From a candidate division WOR-1 bacterium RIFOXYB2_FULL_46_45 (GTDB lineage: Bacteria; Margulisbacteria; WOR-1; XYC2-FULL-46-14), in the NCBI GenBank assembly GCA_001771585.1, contig MEUE01000001.1, forward strand, positions 317,789 through 381,788: a DNA stretch of 64,000 nt, given 5' to 3'. Position numbers and translations under genes: made by a program. Within the stretch, counting starts at the first letter, position 1. Every line of letters begins with the position of its first letter. The notes beneath the pieces were generated by a model. The model ran no database searches and was not told the origin of the DNA. It was given only the letters and a program-made list of their open reading frames with translations. Positions 24,175-31,951 of this stretch are shown here, in pieces.

Positions 24175-25596
24175 TTACCATCGGCTGACTAAAAGCCGCG
24201 CGTTCTTATTGTACGGTTCCACCCGGCGGCTGTCAGGATCAACTTTGAAAGAAAAAAGTTCCGACTCTGTTTTTCCCAGCCGCTCCTGCCTGCAGGCATA
24301 GGTCACCAAAAAACTGTTTCCGGTCCAGCTGGCCTTCCAGCCCTCTTCATCAATTTTAGTTCCAAGAGACTTGGCCATGCTCACGACCGATTTTAGCGCT
24401 GACCCAACCAGCGTCCCTTTCTCTGTCCGGCTTTGTTTAACCATGTTAACATATTGGCTTGAAGCCGTTTCCGCGGCAATTTTAGGGGCAGCCGGTTCAA
24501 TCGGTTCTTCTTTAGCGATCATCCTGTAATAATCGGTCTTCAAAAGCGCGTGCGCCTGCTGATTGTCCGGATCAATCAACAAGACCTGTTTCCATGCTTC
24601 CGAAGCCGCGTCGGTATCTCCCAAAAGCCCGTAAATTTTACCAAGCTGCATCCAATAGGAAATTGAACCGGGACGCAGAGAAGAGGCATTCTCGATCGCT
24701 TCGGCCGCCTCCTGGTATTTTTTCATTCTAAGAAGAGCTATCCCTTTGGAAAAATCATCCTTGGCTACCCGGCCAGCCATCCAGTTCGCGCCGCTGTGCT
24801 GGGGATCAATCGCCAAGGCGGTTTTTAATGCCTTTATAACTTCCTGTTCTTCCCCGACTTGTTGGTACGCTTTAGCCAACCAGTAATAAGCATCCGCGTC
24901 GTTGGGATCGAGTATCACCACTTCACTGTAGTAAACGATCGCCCGGTCATAGTCTCCCTCCGTAAACGCCTGATAAGCGCTTACGTAAATTTCCCGTTTG
25001 GATTCTTCTATCCCGCTTGCTTCAATCCATCCCTCCGCCCCATCCGGCCCCTTGACCCAATAGTAGGTCTGGCGGTAAATTGCTTCCCCTTTTTCTCCGG
25101 CCGTAACACTTCTCCCTTTTGAGAGCCGGGTATCGGACTTAAAAGTTACCGGAAAAGAAATTTCTGCCCGTGAAGCATTCCCCAACACCCTGAAAACCAG
25201 GGTCCGGCTGATCGTTTTTCCGTTATTTCCGGTAATGTTCACTTTTAAAAAATGGAGCCCGCTCTTTAGGTCCGAGGGGAGAACAATCGCGGCATCCCAG
25301 CCGCTCTGGTCTTCCGGTTTGAGCGCGTATTTTTCTTTATCGTCCAAAACAGCCGAAACCTCTTTCACTTTTGACGCCAGTGCCGCTTTGACAGAAAACT
25401 GACCGCCGGCTTCCACATTTTTAGGATAGAGCGAAACTTCAACCCACGGGATAGAGAGATCTTCCGCCGGATCGGTTGGTCCGGCCTTAAAAGAGATCTT
25501 TTCCGGATCAACGTCCTTAAAACCGGCCGCCCCCGCCGAACAAGCCATAAAAATCATCAGGCAAAAAACCAGGAATATCTTTTTCCTCTCTAACAT
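24175..25596 (-). CDS. Secreted TPR-repeat protein with N-terminal beta-sandwich part
   Basis: This 473-residue protein has a signal peptide ending near C-S-A-G-A-A-G (a lipobox is possible at M-A-C-S). Residues 40-150 look like an Ig-like beta sandwich (V-E-V-S-L-Y-P-K-N-V-E-A-G-G-Q-F). A short SH3-like segment follows (Y-W-V-K-G-P-D-G-A-E-G-W-I), then four to five TPRs (A-Y-Q-A-F-T-E-G-D-Y-D-R-A-I; A-D-A-Y-Y-W-L-A-K-A-Y-Q-Q). The C-terminal 80 residues form another beta-rich domain. It is likely a periplasmic assembly or binding protein. AAGGAGGAG precedes the ATG. The gene ends 11 bases from a tRNA-Thr. Confidence 0.75.
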   Translation of the reverse strand: MLERKKIFLVFCLMIFMACSAGAAGFKDVDPEKISFKAGPTDPAEDLSIPWVEVSLYPKNVEAGGQFSVKAALASKVKEVSAVLDDKEKYALKPEDQSGWDAAIVLPSDLKSGLHFLKVNITGNNGKTISRTLVFRVLGNASRAEISFPVTFKSDTRLSKGRSVTAGEKGEAIYRQTYYWVKGPDGAEGWIEASGIEESKREIYVSAYQAFTEGDYDRAIVYYSEVVILDPNDADAYYWLAKAYQQVGEEQEVIKALKTALAIDPQHSGANWMAGRVAKDDFSKGIALLRMKKYQEAAEAIENASSLRPGSISYWMQLGKIYGLLGDTDAASEAWKQVLLIDPDNQQAHALLKTDYYRMIAKEEPIEPAAPKIAAETASSQYVNMVKQSRTEKGTLVGSALKSVVSMAKSLGTKIDEEGWKASWTGNSFLVTYACRQERLGKTESELFSFKVDPDSRRVEPYNKNARLLVSRW

Positions 25597-25606
25597 TTTC
25601 TCCTCC

Positions 25607-26245
25607 TTAGTAGGTCAACAATACATTGTCAAGCCCGACATCAACTTTTCCGGTCTTTTCTTTGGCAACAAAAACAATCTGCATCCTGGTCAAACCGCTT
25701 GAGCCGTTCTTGGTAGCGGGATTCCAGATGCCATCCCCCTTCCCCGGATTGTCCAGAGTAAAGGCGGTAAAAGGGACGGATATTCTGGTGAACCCGGGCC
25801 CCAAGATCGGGATCTCAACCGCCCATTTGTCGTCGTAAAGCGGCTGCCAGTTTTTGTCCGTCTCGATCTGGTTGTTGCCGTTGTCTTCGTCATAAAGCTC
25901 AATCCGAAGTTTTCCGCCCAAAGCGCTTCCGTATATATCCATCTGCAGGCGCTTATAAAATGAGGCATCGATCATAAGGTCGGTACCAATCCCGCCGACA
26001 TACCAATCGGAAGCGCTCCCTTTAATTTTAAGCATATAACTCCCGCACGATTCCGCCACCAGATCTTTGGCCTTGGCCAGCGGATTGGCAACGGCCGAAA
26101 CGTCAATCGATCCGAAAGGAAACCATTTCGAGGTTGAGCCCGATTCAAAATTATCAATTAAGTAAAAGGTCAATTCCGCCATTGAACAACTAACGACCAA
26201 CAACAAACAACAAACAACCAACAACCACAATCTAATTTTTCGCAT
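25607..26245 (-). CDS. Secreted carbohydrate-binding-module-like beta-sandwich protein
   Basis: The 212-residue protein has a signal peptide with a possible lipobox (V-V-S-C-S). It continues as one beta sandwich starting F-Y-L-I-D-N-F-E-S-G-S-T-S-K-W-F-P-F-G and ending V-D-V-G-L-D-N-V-L-L-T-Y. This opening and closing are typical of CBM11/galactose-binding-like domains that hold sugars or calcium. No catalytic domain is attached. It starts 10 bases before the TPR gene and overlaps the coiled-coil gene before it, so all three are one operon. The signal peptide is encoded by a run of TGTTGTTTG-type repeats. Confidence 0.7.
   Translation of the reverse strand: MRKIRLWLLVVCCLLLVVSCSMAELTFYLIDNFESGSTSKWFPFGSIDVSAVANPLAKAKDLVAESCGSYMLKIKGSASDWYVGGIGTDLMIDASFYKRLQMDIYGSALGGKLRIELYDEDNGNNQIETDKNWQPLYDDKWAVEIPILGPGFTRISVPFTAFTLDNPGKGDGIWNPATKNGSSGLTRMQIVFVAKEKTGKVDVGLDNVLLTY
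26184..26230. repeat. Low-complexity AACAAACAACA repeat inside a signal peptide coding region
   Basis: On the plus strand units of CAACAAACAACAAAC and ACCAACAACC follow each other. On the minus strand they encode most of the hydrophobic core of the signal peptide of the 25607-26245 gene (L-L-V-V-C-C-L-L-L-V-V). Confidence 0.7.
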
Positions 26246-26783
26246 TTTTTCTCCTTTGCTTTTTTTTCTTCTCTTTTTTCTTCTCTTCCTCTTTAATCTT
26301 TTTTAGCTCCGCCTCTTTCAAGTTCAAGCTCTCCATCAAGCGGTCCCTTTGCGACAAAAGATTGTCAATATCTTTCTTTAAAACCAAAATGCTCTGGTGG
26401 AGCAATTTTTCGTGGTCACCGGGCTGTTTGGAACGCTCCTCCAATTCGTTTGCTCTTGTAAAAAGCTGTTCTCTGTCCTGCTTCAGCTCTTTATTTTTTC
26501 CTTCCAACACCCTGTTCTTTAAAATCAATTCGTCAATCTTTATGTACAGCTGTTCCCGCTGGCAATCCTGGCCTCTTTTGAACCTCTTATTGCTCTTGAC
26601 ATAAGTTACGGTAGCCAGTGCAAAAGCAAAAAGAGAAAACAAAATCAGGGAATTGGTTCCGCCGCTTTTGGCTTTTCCCGCCAGGACGCTTTCAATGTCC
26701 GGATTGGACGGGACAAAATAAAAAAGCGCGACCAAAAAAAACAGGAACCCGATAAAACCGGCAAGCGCCAAACGTTGTCTCAT
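26232..26783 (-). CDS. Small membrane protein with two transmembrane helices and a long coiled coil
   Basis: The protein is 183 residues from this ATG. Hydrophobic segments lie at about 6-24 and 42-60. They are followed by a coiled coil of about 100 residues (Q-L-Y-I-K-I-D-E-L-I-L-K-N-R-V-L-E...) and a run of Lys/Glu ending K-K-K-Q-R-R-K-N. The start is fixed by AAGGAG 7 bases upstream; a longer frame to 26840 would run into tRNA-Phe. Function is unknown. It may be a septum- or envelope-linked spacer. Confidence 0.7.
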   Translation of the reverse strand: MRQRLALAGFIGFLFFLVALFYFVPSNPDIESVLAGKAKSGGTNSLILFSLFAFALATVTYVKSNKRFKRGQDCQREQLYIKIDELILKNRVLEGKNKELKQDREQLFTRANELEERSKQPGDHEKLLHQSILVLKKDIDNLLSQRDRLMESLNLKEAELKKIKEEEKKKEKKKKQRRKNAKN

Positions 26784-26808
26784 GCAACTTCTCCTTAAAA
26801 ATGGGAAG

Positions 26809-26881
26809 TGCCGCAGGGCGGAATCGAACCGCCGACGCACGCCTTTTCAGGGCGTCGCTCTACCGACTGAGCTACCGCGGC
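26809..26881 (-). tRNA. tRNA-Phe (anticodon GAA)
   Basis: The 73-base cloverleaf has acceptor GCCGCGG paired to CTGCGGC (one G:T), D-arm GCTC...GAGC, anticodon loop CTGAAAA between ACGCC and GGCGT, and T-arm GGCGG-TTCGATT-CCGCC. CCA is not encoded. Confidence 0.96.
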
Positions 26882-26938
26882 CTGTCTCTTCTTCTTTATG
26901 AATGATATCCGAAAATGAAAATCTTTTCAAGCCCATGC

Positions 26939-26944
26939 TATAAT
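26939..26944 (+). promoter_or_regulatory. -10 box of holB
   Basis: TATAAT 9 bases before the ATG at 26954, with no ribosome site between them. It excludes an upstream in-frame ATG at 26915. Confidence 0.5.
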
Positions 26945-26953
26945 GTATTAACA

Positions 26954-27652
26954 ATGCATCAAAGAATAGAAACAATCTTGAACGGAATTGTAGGAAGCAA
27001 AAGGATTGCCAACGCCTATCTTTTTGCCGGAGCTCCCGGAAGCGGCAAGTTTGAAGCCGCCCTTTTTATGGCTCAAAAACTAAACAGCACCGGACCGGAT
27101 CTGATCATCATAGAAAAAGACGAAACCTCGTTAAAAATCGATCAGATCAGGGAGCTGAAAGAGTTGACCCGCTACGGCCCTTCCCAATCGGATTATCTGG
27201 TGGTGATTGTAAAAGACACGGAGACGATGGGAAATGAAGCGGCCGGAAGTTTTCTAAAACAACTGGAAGAGCCCCCCTCCGGCACCGTCTTCATTCTCTT
27301 AAGCGCCAGTGAAACGGCTTTGCCCCAAACGATCAAGTCACGCTGCCAGAAAATTGTCTTTCCCGAAAATCCCGTCCCAGAGGTCGGCGAGGACGCGAAA
27401 GAATTTTACCGAAAAGTCAGGGAAGAAGATATTGCGGCTCTTTTTGGCGGAAAACTAAACGAGGAGTTTTTAAATTCGCTGGTTTTGACCTGTTATAACA
27501 GCATCGATTACCATGATCCGGATTTTGGCAGGCATTTGAAAAGCATCAAGGCGGCCCAGGAAATTTCCCGGGACATAAAAAGGAGGGCCGGCAAAAAAAT
27601 GGCGTCCGATATTCTGCTTTTGCGGCTTAGTGAAATATGGAACAAAAACTAG
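26954..27652 (+). CDS. holB: DNA polymerase III delta-prime subunit
   Basis: This 232-residue AAA+ protein begins M-H-Q-R-I-E-T-I-L-N-G and has a Walker A-like F-A-G-A-P-G-S-G-K-F. It also has V-V-I-V-K-D-T-E-T-M and L-K-Q-L-E-E-P-P-S-G-T-V-F-I-L-L-S, the hallmark of clamp-loader subunits, with the arginine-finger S-R-C-Q-K. It is shorter than the usual 300-330 residues, and the C-terminal collar domain appears reduced. It is the stator of the clamp loader. It overlaps ricT by 16 bases; this pairing is common in Gram-positive and related genomes. Confidence 0.9.
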   Translation: MHQRIETILNGIVGSKRIANAYLFAGAPGSGKFEAALFMAQKLNSTGPDLIIIEKDETSLKIDQIRELKELTRYGPSQSDYLVVIVKDTETMGNEAAGSFLKQLEEPPSGTVFILLSASETALPQTIKSRCQKIVFPENPVPEVGEDAKEFYRKVREEDIAALFGGKLNEEFLNSLVLTCYNSIDYHDPDFGRHLKSIKAAQEISRDIKRRAGKKMASDILLLRLSEIWNKN

Positions 27653-28296
27653 CGATCAAACTGCGCAACAAAGAGGTTTGCCCGATCTCATCAAAGGACG
27701 ATATCAAGATCGGGGCAAGGGTGGTGGTAAAGACCAGCCGCGGGGAAGAATACGGCCAGATCGTCTCTTTTCCTAAAAAATACCCAAAACAACTGAACGC
27801 GGAAGCGCACCTAAAAAAAGTCCTGCGTTATGCCACCGAACAGGATATTAAAAAGGCCGAAACACTTCCGGACAAAGAAGCGAAAGCGGTCGAAACCGCT
27901 TCCGCCAAAGCACGGGAATTCGAACTTTCAATCAAAATCATCGCCGCCGAATATATTTTTGATTTGAGCAAACTTTACCTTTATTACAAGTCGACCAAAG
28001 AACGGGAAGCTCCCAATCTTCGCGATTACCGCAAACACCTGGCCGGACTCTTTAGCGCCGAGGTAACACTGCGACACCTGTCGCCAAGGGACGAAGCCAG
28101 GTTCATCGGCGGACTGGGCCACTGCGGAAGATCGCTCTGCTGCGGAAGCTGGCTCACCGAGCCGCGCCATGTCACCGTAAAAATGGTTAAAGAACAGGGA
28201 ATGCAGATTTCTCCCAGCAAGACCTCCGGCATGTGCAACCGTCTGATGTGCTGTCTTTCCTATGAATTTGAAAAAAAAGAAGGGGGAAAAAAATAG
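27637..28296 (+). CDS. ricT: PSP1-domain protein RicT (YaaT)
   Basis: The 219-residue protein shows the PSP1 domain: R-V-V-V-K-T-S-R-G-E-E-Y-G, then F-D-L-S-K-L-Y-L-Y-Y-K-S, and the Cys-rich end G-G-L-G-H-C-G-R-S-L-C-C-G-S-W-L and C-N-R-L-M-C-C-L-S-Y-E. In Bacillus the RicT/RicA/RicF complex holds Fe-S clusters and guides RNase Y cleavage of mRNAs. The clustered cysteines fit that. Its partners are not in the window. Confidence 0.92.
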   Translation: MEQKLAIKLRNKEVCPISSKDDIKIGARVVVKTSRGEEYGQIVSFPKKYPKQLNAEAHLKKVLRYATEQDIKKAETLPDKEAKAVETASAKAREFELSIKIIAAEYIFDLSKLYLYYKSTKEREAPNLRDYRKHLAGLFSAEVTLRHLSPRDEARFIGGLGHCGRSLCCGSWLTEPRHVTVKMVKEQGMQISPSKTSGMCNRLMCCLSYEFEKKEGGKK

Positions 28297-28316
28297 GATC
28301 GAATTTCGACTGTAAT

Positions 28317-28345
28317 TTGTCAAAAGCCGTTTTTTCTGCTATAAA
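28317..28345 (+). promoter_or_regulatory. Sigma-70-type promoter of rpsU
   Basis: TTGTCA at 28317-28322, a 17-base spacer, and TATAAA at 28340-28345. AGGGGG at 28361-28366 is the ribosome site for the ATG at 28375. Confidence 0.7.
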
Positions 28346-28374
28346 TCCATATATATAGAAAGGGGGAAAACAAA

Positions 28375-28566
28375 ATGGCAAGAGTAGAAGTGAGAAACAA
28401 TGAACTGGAAAAGGCCCTGCGCAAGTTTAAGTCCAAGGTTAAACAGGCCGGTATTATAGAAGAGATTAAAAAACGCGAATGTTACGAAAAGCCGAGCGAA
28501 CGGCGAAGGAAAGACCTGGCTCGAGCGGTACGCCGCCAGCAGCAGCGGAACTCCGACGAAGAGTGA
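28375..28566 (+). CDS. rpsU: Small ribosomal subunit protein bS21
   Basis: The 63-residue basic protein has V-R-N-N-E-L-E-K-A-L-R-K-F-K, E-E-I-K-K-R-E-C-Y-E-K-P-S-E-R-R-R-K, the conserved bS21 core. It helps mRNA binding on the 30S subunit. Its presence fits a genome that still uses Shine-Dalgarno sites at many genes. The TGA stop overlaps the GTG start of the LptF/G gene. Confidence 0.96.
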   Translation: MARVEVRNNELEKALRKFKSKVKQAGIIEEIKKRECYEKPSERRRKDLARAVRRQQQRNSDEE

Positions 28567-29639
28567 AATTATTAGACCGTTACCTGGGACAAGAAATGCT
28601 GGGGCCGTTTTTCCTCGGCATTGTCGGCTTTGTGATGGTAATGATTGTCGATCTTCTTTTTACCTTTGTTGACCTGATCATAAACCGCGGGATCCCCTTT
28701 ACCGCGGTGCTTGAACTTTTGATCTACAAGCTCCCTTCGATTATGATTATGACTTTTCCGGTGGCGGTCCTTTTTGGCGTGGCCATGGCAATCGGGCGGC
28801 TCTCCAAAGATTCGGAGCTGGCCGCCTTTCGGACCTCCGGGATCTCTTTTTTCAGGATCATCGCGCCGCTTTTAACCCTGTCAATTATAATTTCGGCCGC
28901 TTCTTTTTTTATAAACGAAAAGATCGTCCCCTACGCCAACCAGCGTTCGGAACAGATTGTGAGAGAGATCATCTACCGGCAGCCGATCCCGGAAGTGAAA
29001 TCGGACGTTTTTTTCAAGGACCCGCACGGCCGCTATTTTTACGTAAAAAAAATGGACGCCAAGACCAAGACACTTGAAGGAATCATGGTTTACGAACTCT
29101 CCCCCGCATCACTCCCTCGAACCATCATCGCGGAGTCGGGAACAATTGAGGGGTTAACATTGCACCTGACAAAAGGTATAATACACAAGTTCGAATCGAG
29201 CGGAAAAATGGAATACGAAGCGGTCTTTGCAAACATGAAACTTAATCTTTTAGAAAACCCACTCTCGCTGGGAGCCTCAAAAAGCGCGCAGGAGATGAGC
29301 TCGCAAGAACTTGCCGCGCAGGTTAAATCGTTTGAAAAAAGCGGCGTAAAAACTCATGAACTTAAGACCGACCTTTATCTTAAATATTCGATCCCGCTCA
29401 CCCCGTTTGTCTTCGCGCTAATCGGGATCCCGCTCTGCCTCCCCGGAATAAAATCTTCGCGCACCCTGGGAATGGTGCTGACTATTGTGATCATGTTTAC
29501 TTTTTACGTCTTTGCTTCCGTCTTCCGGTCGCTTGGAAGAGGAGCAATCCTTCCGCCTCTTTTGGCCGCCTGGATTCCGGCAATGACGGTTGCCGTACTC
29601 GGCGCCGCTCTCATCATAAAAGAAGGAAACACCAAATGA
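28563..29639 (+). CDS. LptF/LptG family LPS export permease (first of two)
   Basis: This 358-residue YjgP/YjgQ-family protein starts L-L-D-R-Y-L-G-Q-E-M-L-G-P-F and has three N-terminal helices, a periplasmic beta-jellyroll (about 120-260) and three C-terminal helices (L-G-M-V-L-T-I-V-I-M-F). L-S-K-D-S-E-L-A-A-F-R-T-S-G-I-S is the cytosolic coupling helix that contacts LptB. GTG at 28563 is used because it overlaps the rpsU stop (GTGA); the longer frame only reads rpsU out of frame. It should pair with the permease at 39463. Confidence 0.92.
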   Translation: MKLLDRYLGQEMLGPFFLGIVGFVMVMIVDLLFTFVDLIINRGIPFTAVLELLIYKLPSIMIMTFPVAVLFGVAMAIGRLSKDSELAAFRTSGISFFRIIAPLLTLSIIISAASFFINEKIVPYANQRSEQIVREIIYRQPIPEVKSDVFFKDPHGRYFYVKKMDAKTKTLEGIMVYELSPASLPRTIIAESGTIEGLTLHLTKGIIHKFESSGKMEYEAVFANMKLNLLENPLSLGASKSAQEMSSQELAAQVKSFEKSGVKTHELKTDLYLKYSIPLTPFVFALIGIPLCLPGIKSSRTLGMVLTIVIMFTFYVFASVFRSLGRGAILPPLLAAWIPAMTVAVLGAALIIKEGNTK

Positions 29640-31951
29640 AAGAACAGCTTTGCGAAACAAAGGAACAGCTGGCGCAAGACCCCGGAAACCCGCGCCTTTT
29701 GAGGCAGCTGGGCTGGCTCTATTTGAACAGCCATTGTTTTAAGAAAGCGAACGAAGAATACGCTTTGGCGGTTACCCGGGCACCTAGGCTCGCTTCGGAG
29801 ATAATTTTGGACCACGAGCGCCTGATTGAAACCGAGCCGCAAAACAGCATGGCGCGGCTTTCACTGGTCTCTTTCCTGTTAAATAATTCGGAATTCGAAG
29901 CGGCGATTTTGGAACTTGAAGAGCTTTTGGAAATTAATTCCAATGACGCCCGCTCCTACAACCTGCTTGGAAAACTTTATATCCAATTGAACCGAATCGA
30001 CGCCGCCTTGTCCCTGCTCGAAAAGGCGCTGGCCACGGGGGTGAACGATATCGGAATTTCACAAATGCTGGCCGGGGTCTATCTGGAAAAAGGGAGGTTT
30101 GAGGAAGCGATCCGTTTTTATGAAGACCTAATCAAACACCTCCCTTCCGACAAAAACATTTTGAGAACCCTGGGAGAACTTTATACCCGCACCGGAAAAC
30201 TTAACCGGGCAGCCGAACGTTTCGGCGGGCTCTTTGCCCTTGATCCGGAATCCGCGGGGGAAGTCATAAAAAAACTGGAAGCGCTCCTCCTAAAAGACGA
30301 AACCAATTTAAAAGTACGGGAAGTCCTCTCGCACATTTACATGCGGTCGCTCAAGCCGGATCGCGCGGCGGAAACCCTGCGAGAAATCCTTCTCCTTGAT
30401 CCCCAAAAAATCGATTTTGTGATCGAAAAAAATAAAATTATCTTAAAAAATTATCCCAACCACCCGCAGGCCCTTTTGACCCTGGCTTCGGTTTTGGCGC
30501 AAAAGGGTGATTTTTCGGAAGCGATTGAGAACTTCAAGCAGTTGATTAAAAATCATCCCGACTTTAAGGAAGAAGCCATTGAAGGCGCGCGGGATATTTT
30601 GAAAAAATATCCCGACCAGTACCTGGCCAACCAGTTTTTGGCCGAAACACACCTGCTTGACGGCAACTTCTCCGAAGCGATTGCCGAACTGCACCGCCTC
30701 TTGTCCCTTCACCAAGAATCGGCCGACTGGATACTCTCAAAACTTAAGGATTTGACAAAAAAAGAGGCGCGGCTATTTGAAATAACCGGTTACGCCTGGC
30801 TTAAGAAAGAGAACAGCGACCGTGCGCTTGTGGAAGCGGAAGCGCTGATGGCTAACGACAAAGAATATGCCCCGGCGCATATTCTGTTTGGAAAAATCTA
30901 CCTTGCCAAAAACTTGACCCGCAAGGCGCGCGAAAGTTTTTTGTCGGCGCTGAAGCTTGATCCCTATAACATTACGATCCACTCCCTGGTCAAAGAAGCG
31001 AGCGTTAAGGAGCTTTCCCTTGAAGAAGAATCGCTGAAAAAAAGATCGGCGCATTTCGACCTTGCCAAAATCTATATCGGAATGGAGCGCCGCGAAGAGG
31101 CCTTGCGCGAATTGCAACTTGCCCGCGGCGACGAGAGGGTCCCAATCCAGATCGCCGAACTCTATATTGAAGAGGGACGATTCAACCTGGCCCAGGCGGC
31201 GCTAATCAATCAGAACGGCCACCCCTCCATTTTAAACCAGGCCCGCTTCAAGCTGGCCGCCTGCTATGAGGCGCAGGGGAATATCAAAAAAGCGATCAAA
31301 GTTCTGGAAGAGATTCAGGCTTACGAAATGGAATATCCGGGACTGGAACAAAAAATAAAATTCTTAAAGTCCTCCAGTTTAAAATCACTGCAAAACCGGA
31401 CCCTGGCTCTTTTGATCTTTAATCCCGAAAGCCGCGCCACCTACGCCTTTTGGGGACGCGAATCGAAAAGCGGTTCAAAGAAACAGAACATTACCGCCTC
31501 TTTCGGATTGAGCCACAATAACGCCGGCTTTGATTATTACATAAAAGGGATGCTCAAAGCGGCGCGGGAAGAGTTTGACCTCGCCTCAAAAATAGATCCC
31601 GCTTTTTCCGCCGCCGGCAACAACCTTGGAGCGACCTATGTCGCCGAGGGGCGCGCGGGGGAAGCGCTCCAGAAATTCAGGGAAGCGCTTAGGATCGAGG
31701 GGGGATCGGCGGTCTTCCTAAACAACTTTGGAGTCGCTTCTTTCCTGGAAAAAGATTTGGCCCAGGCCGAAAAGTATTTTGATCTGGCGCATGAAAACGA
31801 TCCCGAGCTCTCCGCGGCGGCGATCAATCGCGGCGACCTGGCCTATTTGAACGGACGGGCAAAAAAAGCGGTCGAATCCTATCAGACGGTTAAAAACCAC
31901 GACCTGCTCTACTCTCTCGCGCGGAAAAGACTGCTTTATAAGACCGCATGA
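29636..31951 (+). CDS. Large TPR-repeat protein between LPS export genes
   Basis: The 771-residue protein is made almost entirely of tetratricopeptide repeats, about 15 to 18 units, for example A-R-S-Y-N-L-L-G-K-L-Y-I-Q-L-N-R and A-G-N-N-L-G-A-T-Y-V-A-E-G-R-A-G-E-A-L. It has no signal peptide or membrane helix. It overlaps the LptF/G gene before it and lptD after it by 4 bases each. It may be a cytosolic assembly scaffold for envelope synthesis. The fold is plain from the repeats; the role is inferred only from context. Confidence 0.8.
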   Translation: MKEQLCETKEQLAQDPGNPRLLRQLGWLYLNSHCFKKANEEYALAVTRAPRLASEIILDHERLIETEPQNSMARLSLVSFLLNNSEFEAAILELEELLEINSNDARSYNLLGKLYIQLNRIDAALSLLEKALATGVNDIGISQMLAGVYLEKGRFEEAIRFYEDLIKHLPSDKNILRTLGELYTRTGKLNRAAERFGGLFALDPESAGEVIKKLEALLLKDETNLKVREVLSHIYMRSLKPDRAAETLREILLLDPQKIDFVIEKNKIILKNYPNHPQALLTLASVLAQKGDFSEAIENFKQLIKNHPDFKEEAIEGARDILKKYPDQYLANQFLAETHLLDGNFSEAIAELHRLLSLHQESADWILSKLKDLTKKEARLFEITGYAWLKKENSDRALVEAEALMANDKEYAPAHILFGKIYLAKNLTRKARESFLSALKLDPYNITIHSLVKEASVKELSLEEESLKKRSAHFDLAKIYIGMERREEALRELQLARGDERVPIQIAELYIEEGRFNLAQAALINQNGHPSILNQARFKLAACYEAQGNIKKAIKVLEEIQAYEMEYPGLEQKIKFLKSSSLKSLQNRTLALLIFNPESRATYAFWGRESKSGSKKQNITASFGLSHNNAGFDYYIKGMLKAAREEFDLASKIDPAFSAAGNNLGATYVAEGRAGEALQKFREALRIEGGSAVFLNNFGVASFLEKDLAQAEKYFDLAHENDPELSAAAINRGDLAYLNGRAKKAVESYQTVKNHDLLYSLARKRLLYKTA

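Noticed and set aside
26784-26840. Longer N terminus for the coiled-coil membrane gene
   Set aside because: It would overlap the 3' half of tRNA-Phe; AAGGAG before 26783 decides the start.
28479-28562. Longer N terminus for the first LptF/G permease
   Set aside because: The extra residues are rpsU read out of frame; GTG at 28563 gives the family N terminus.
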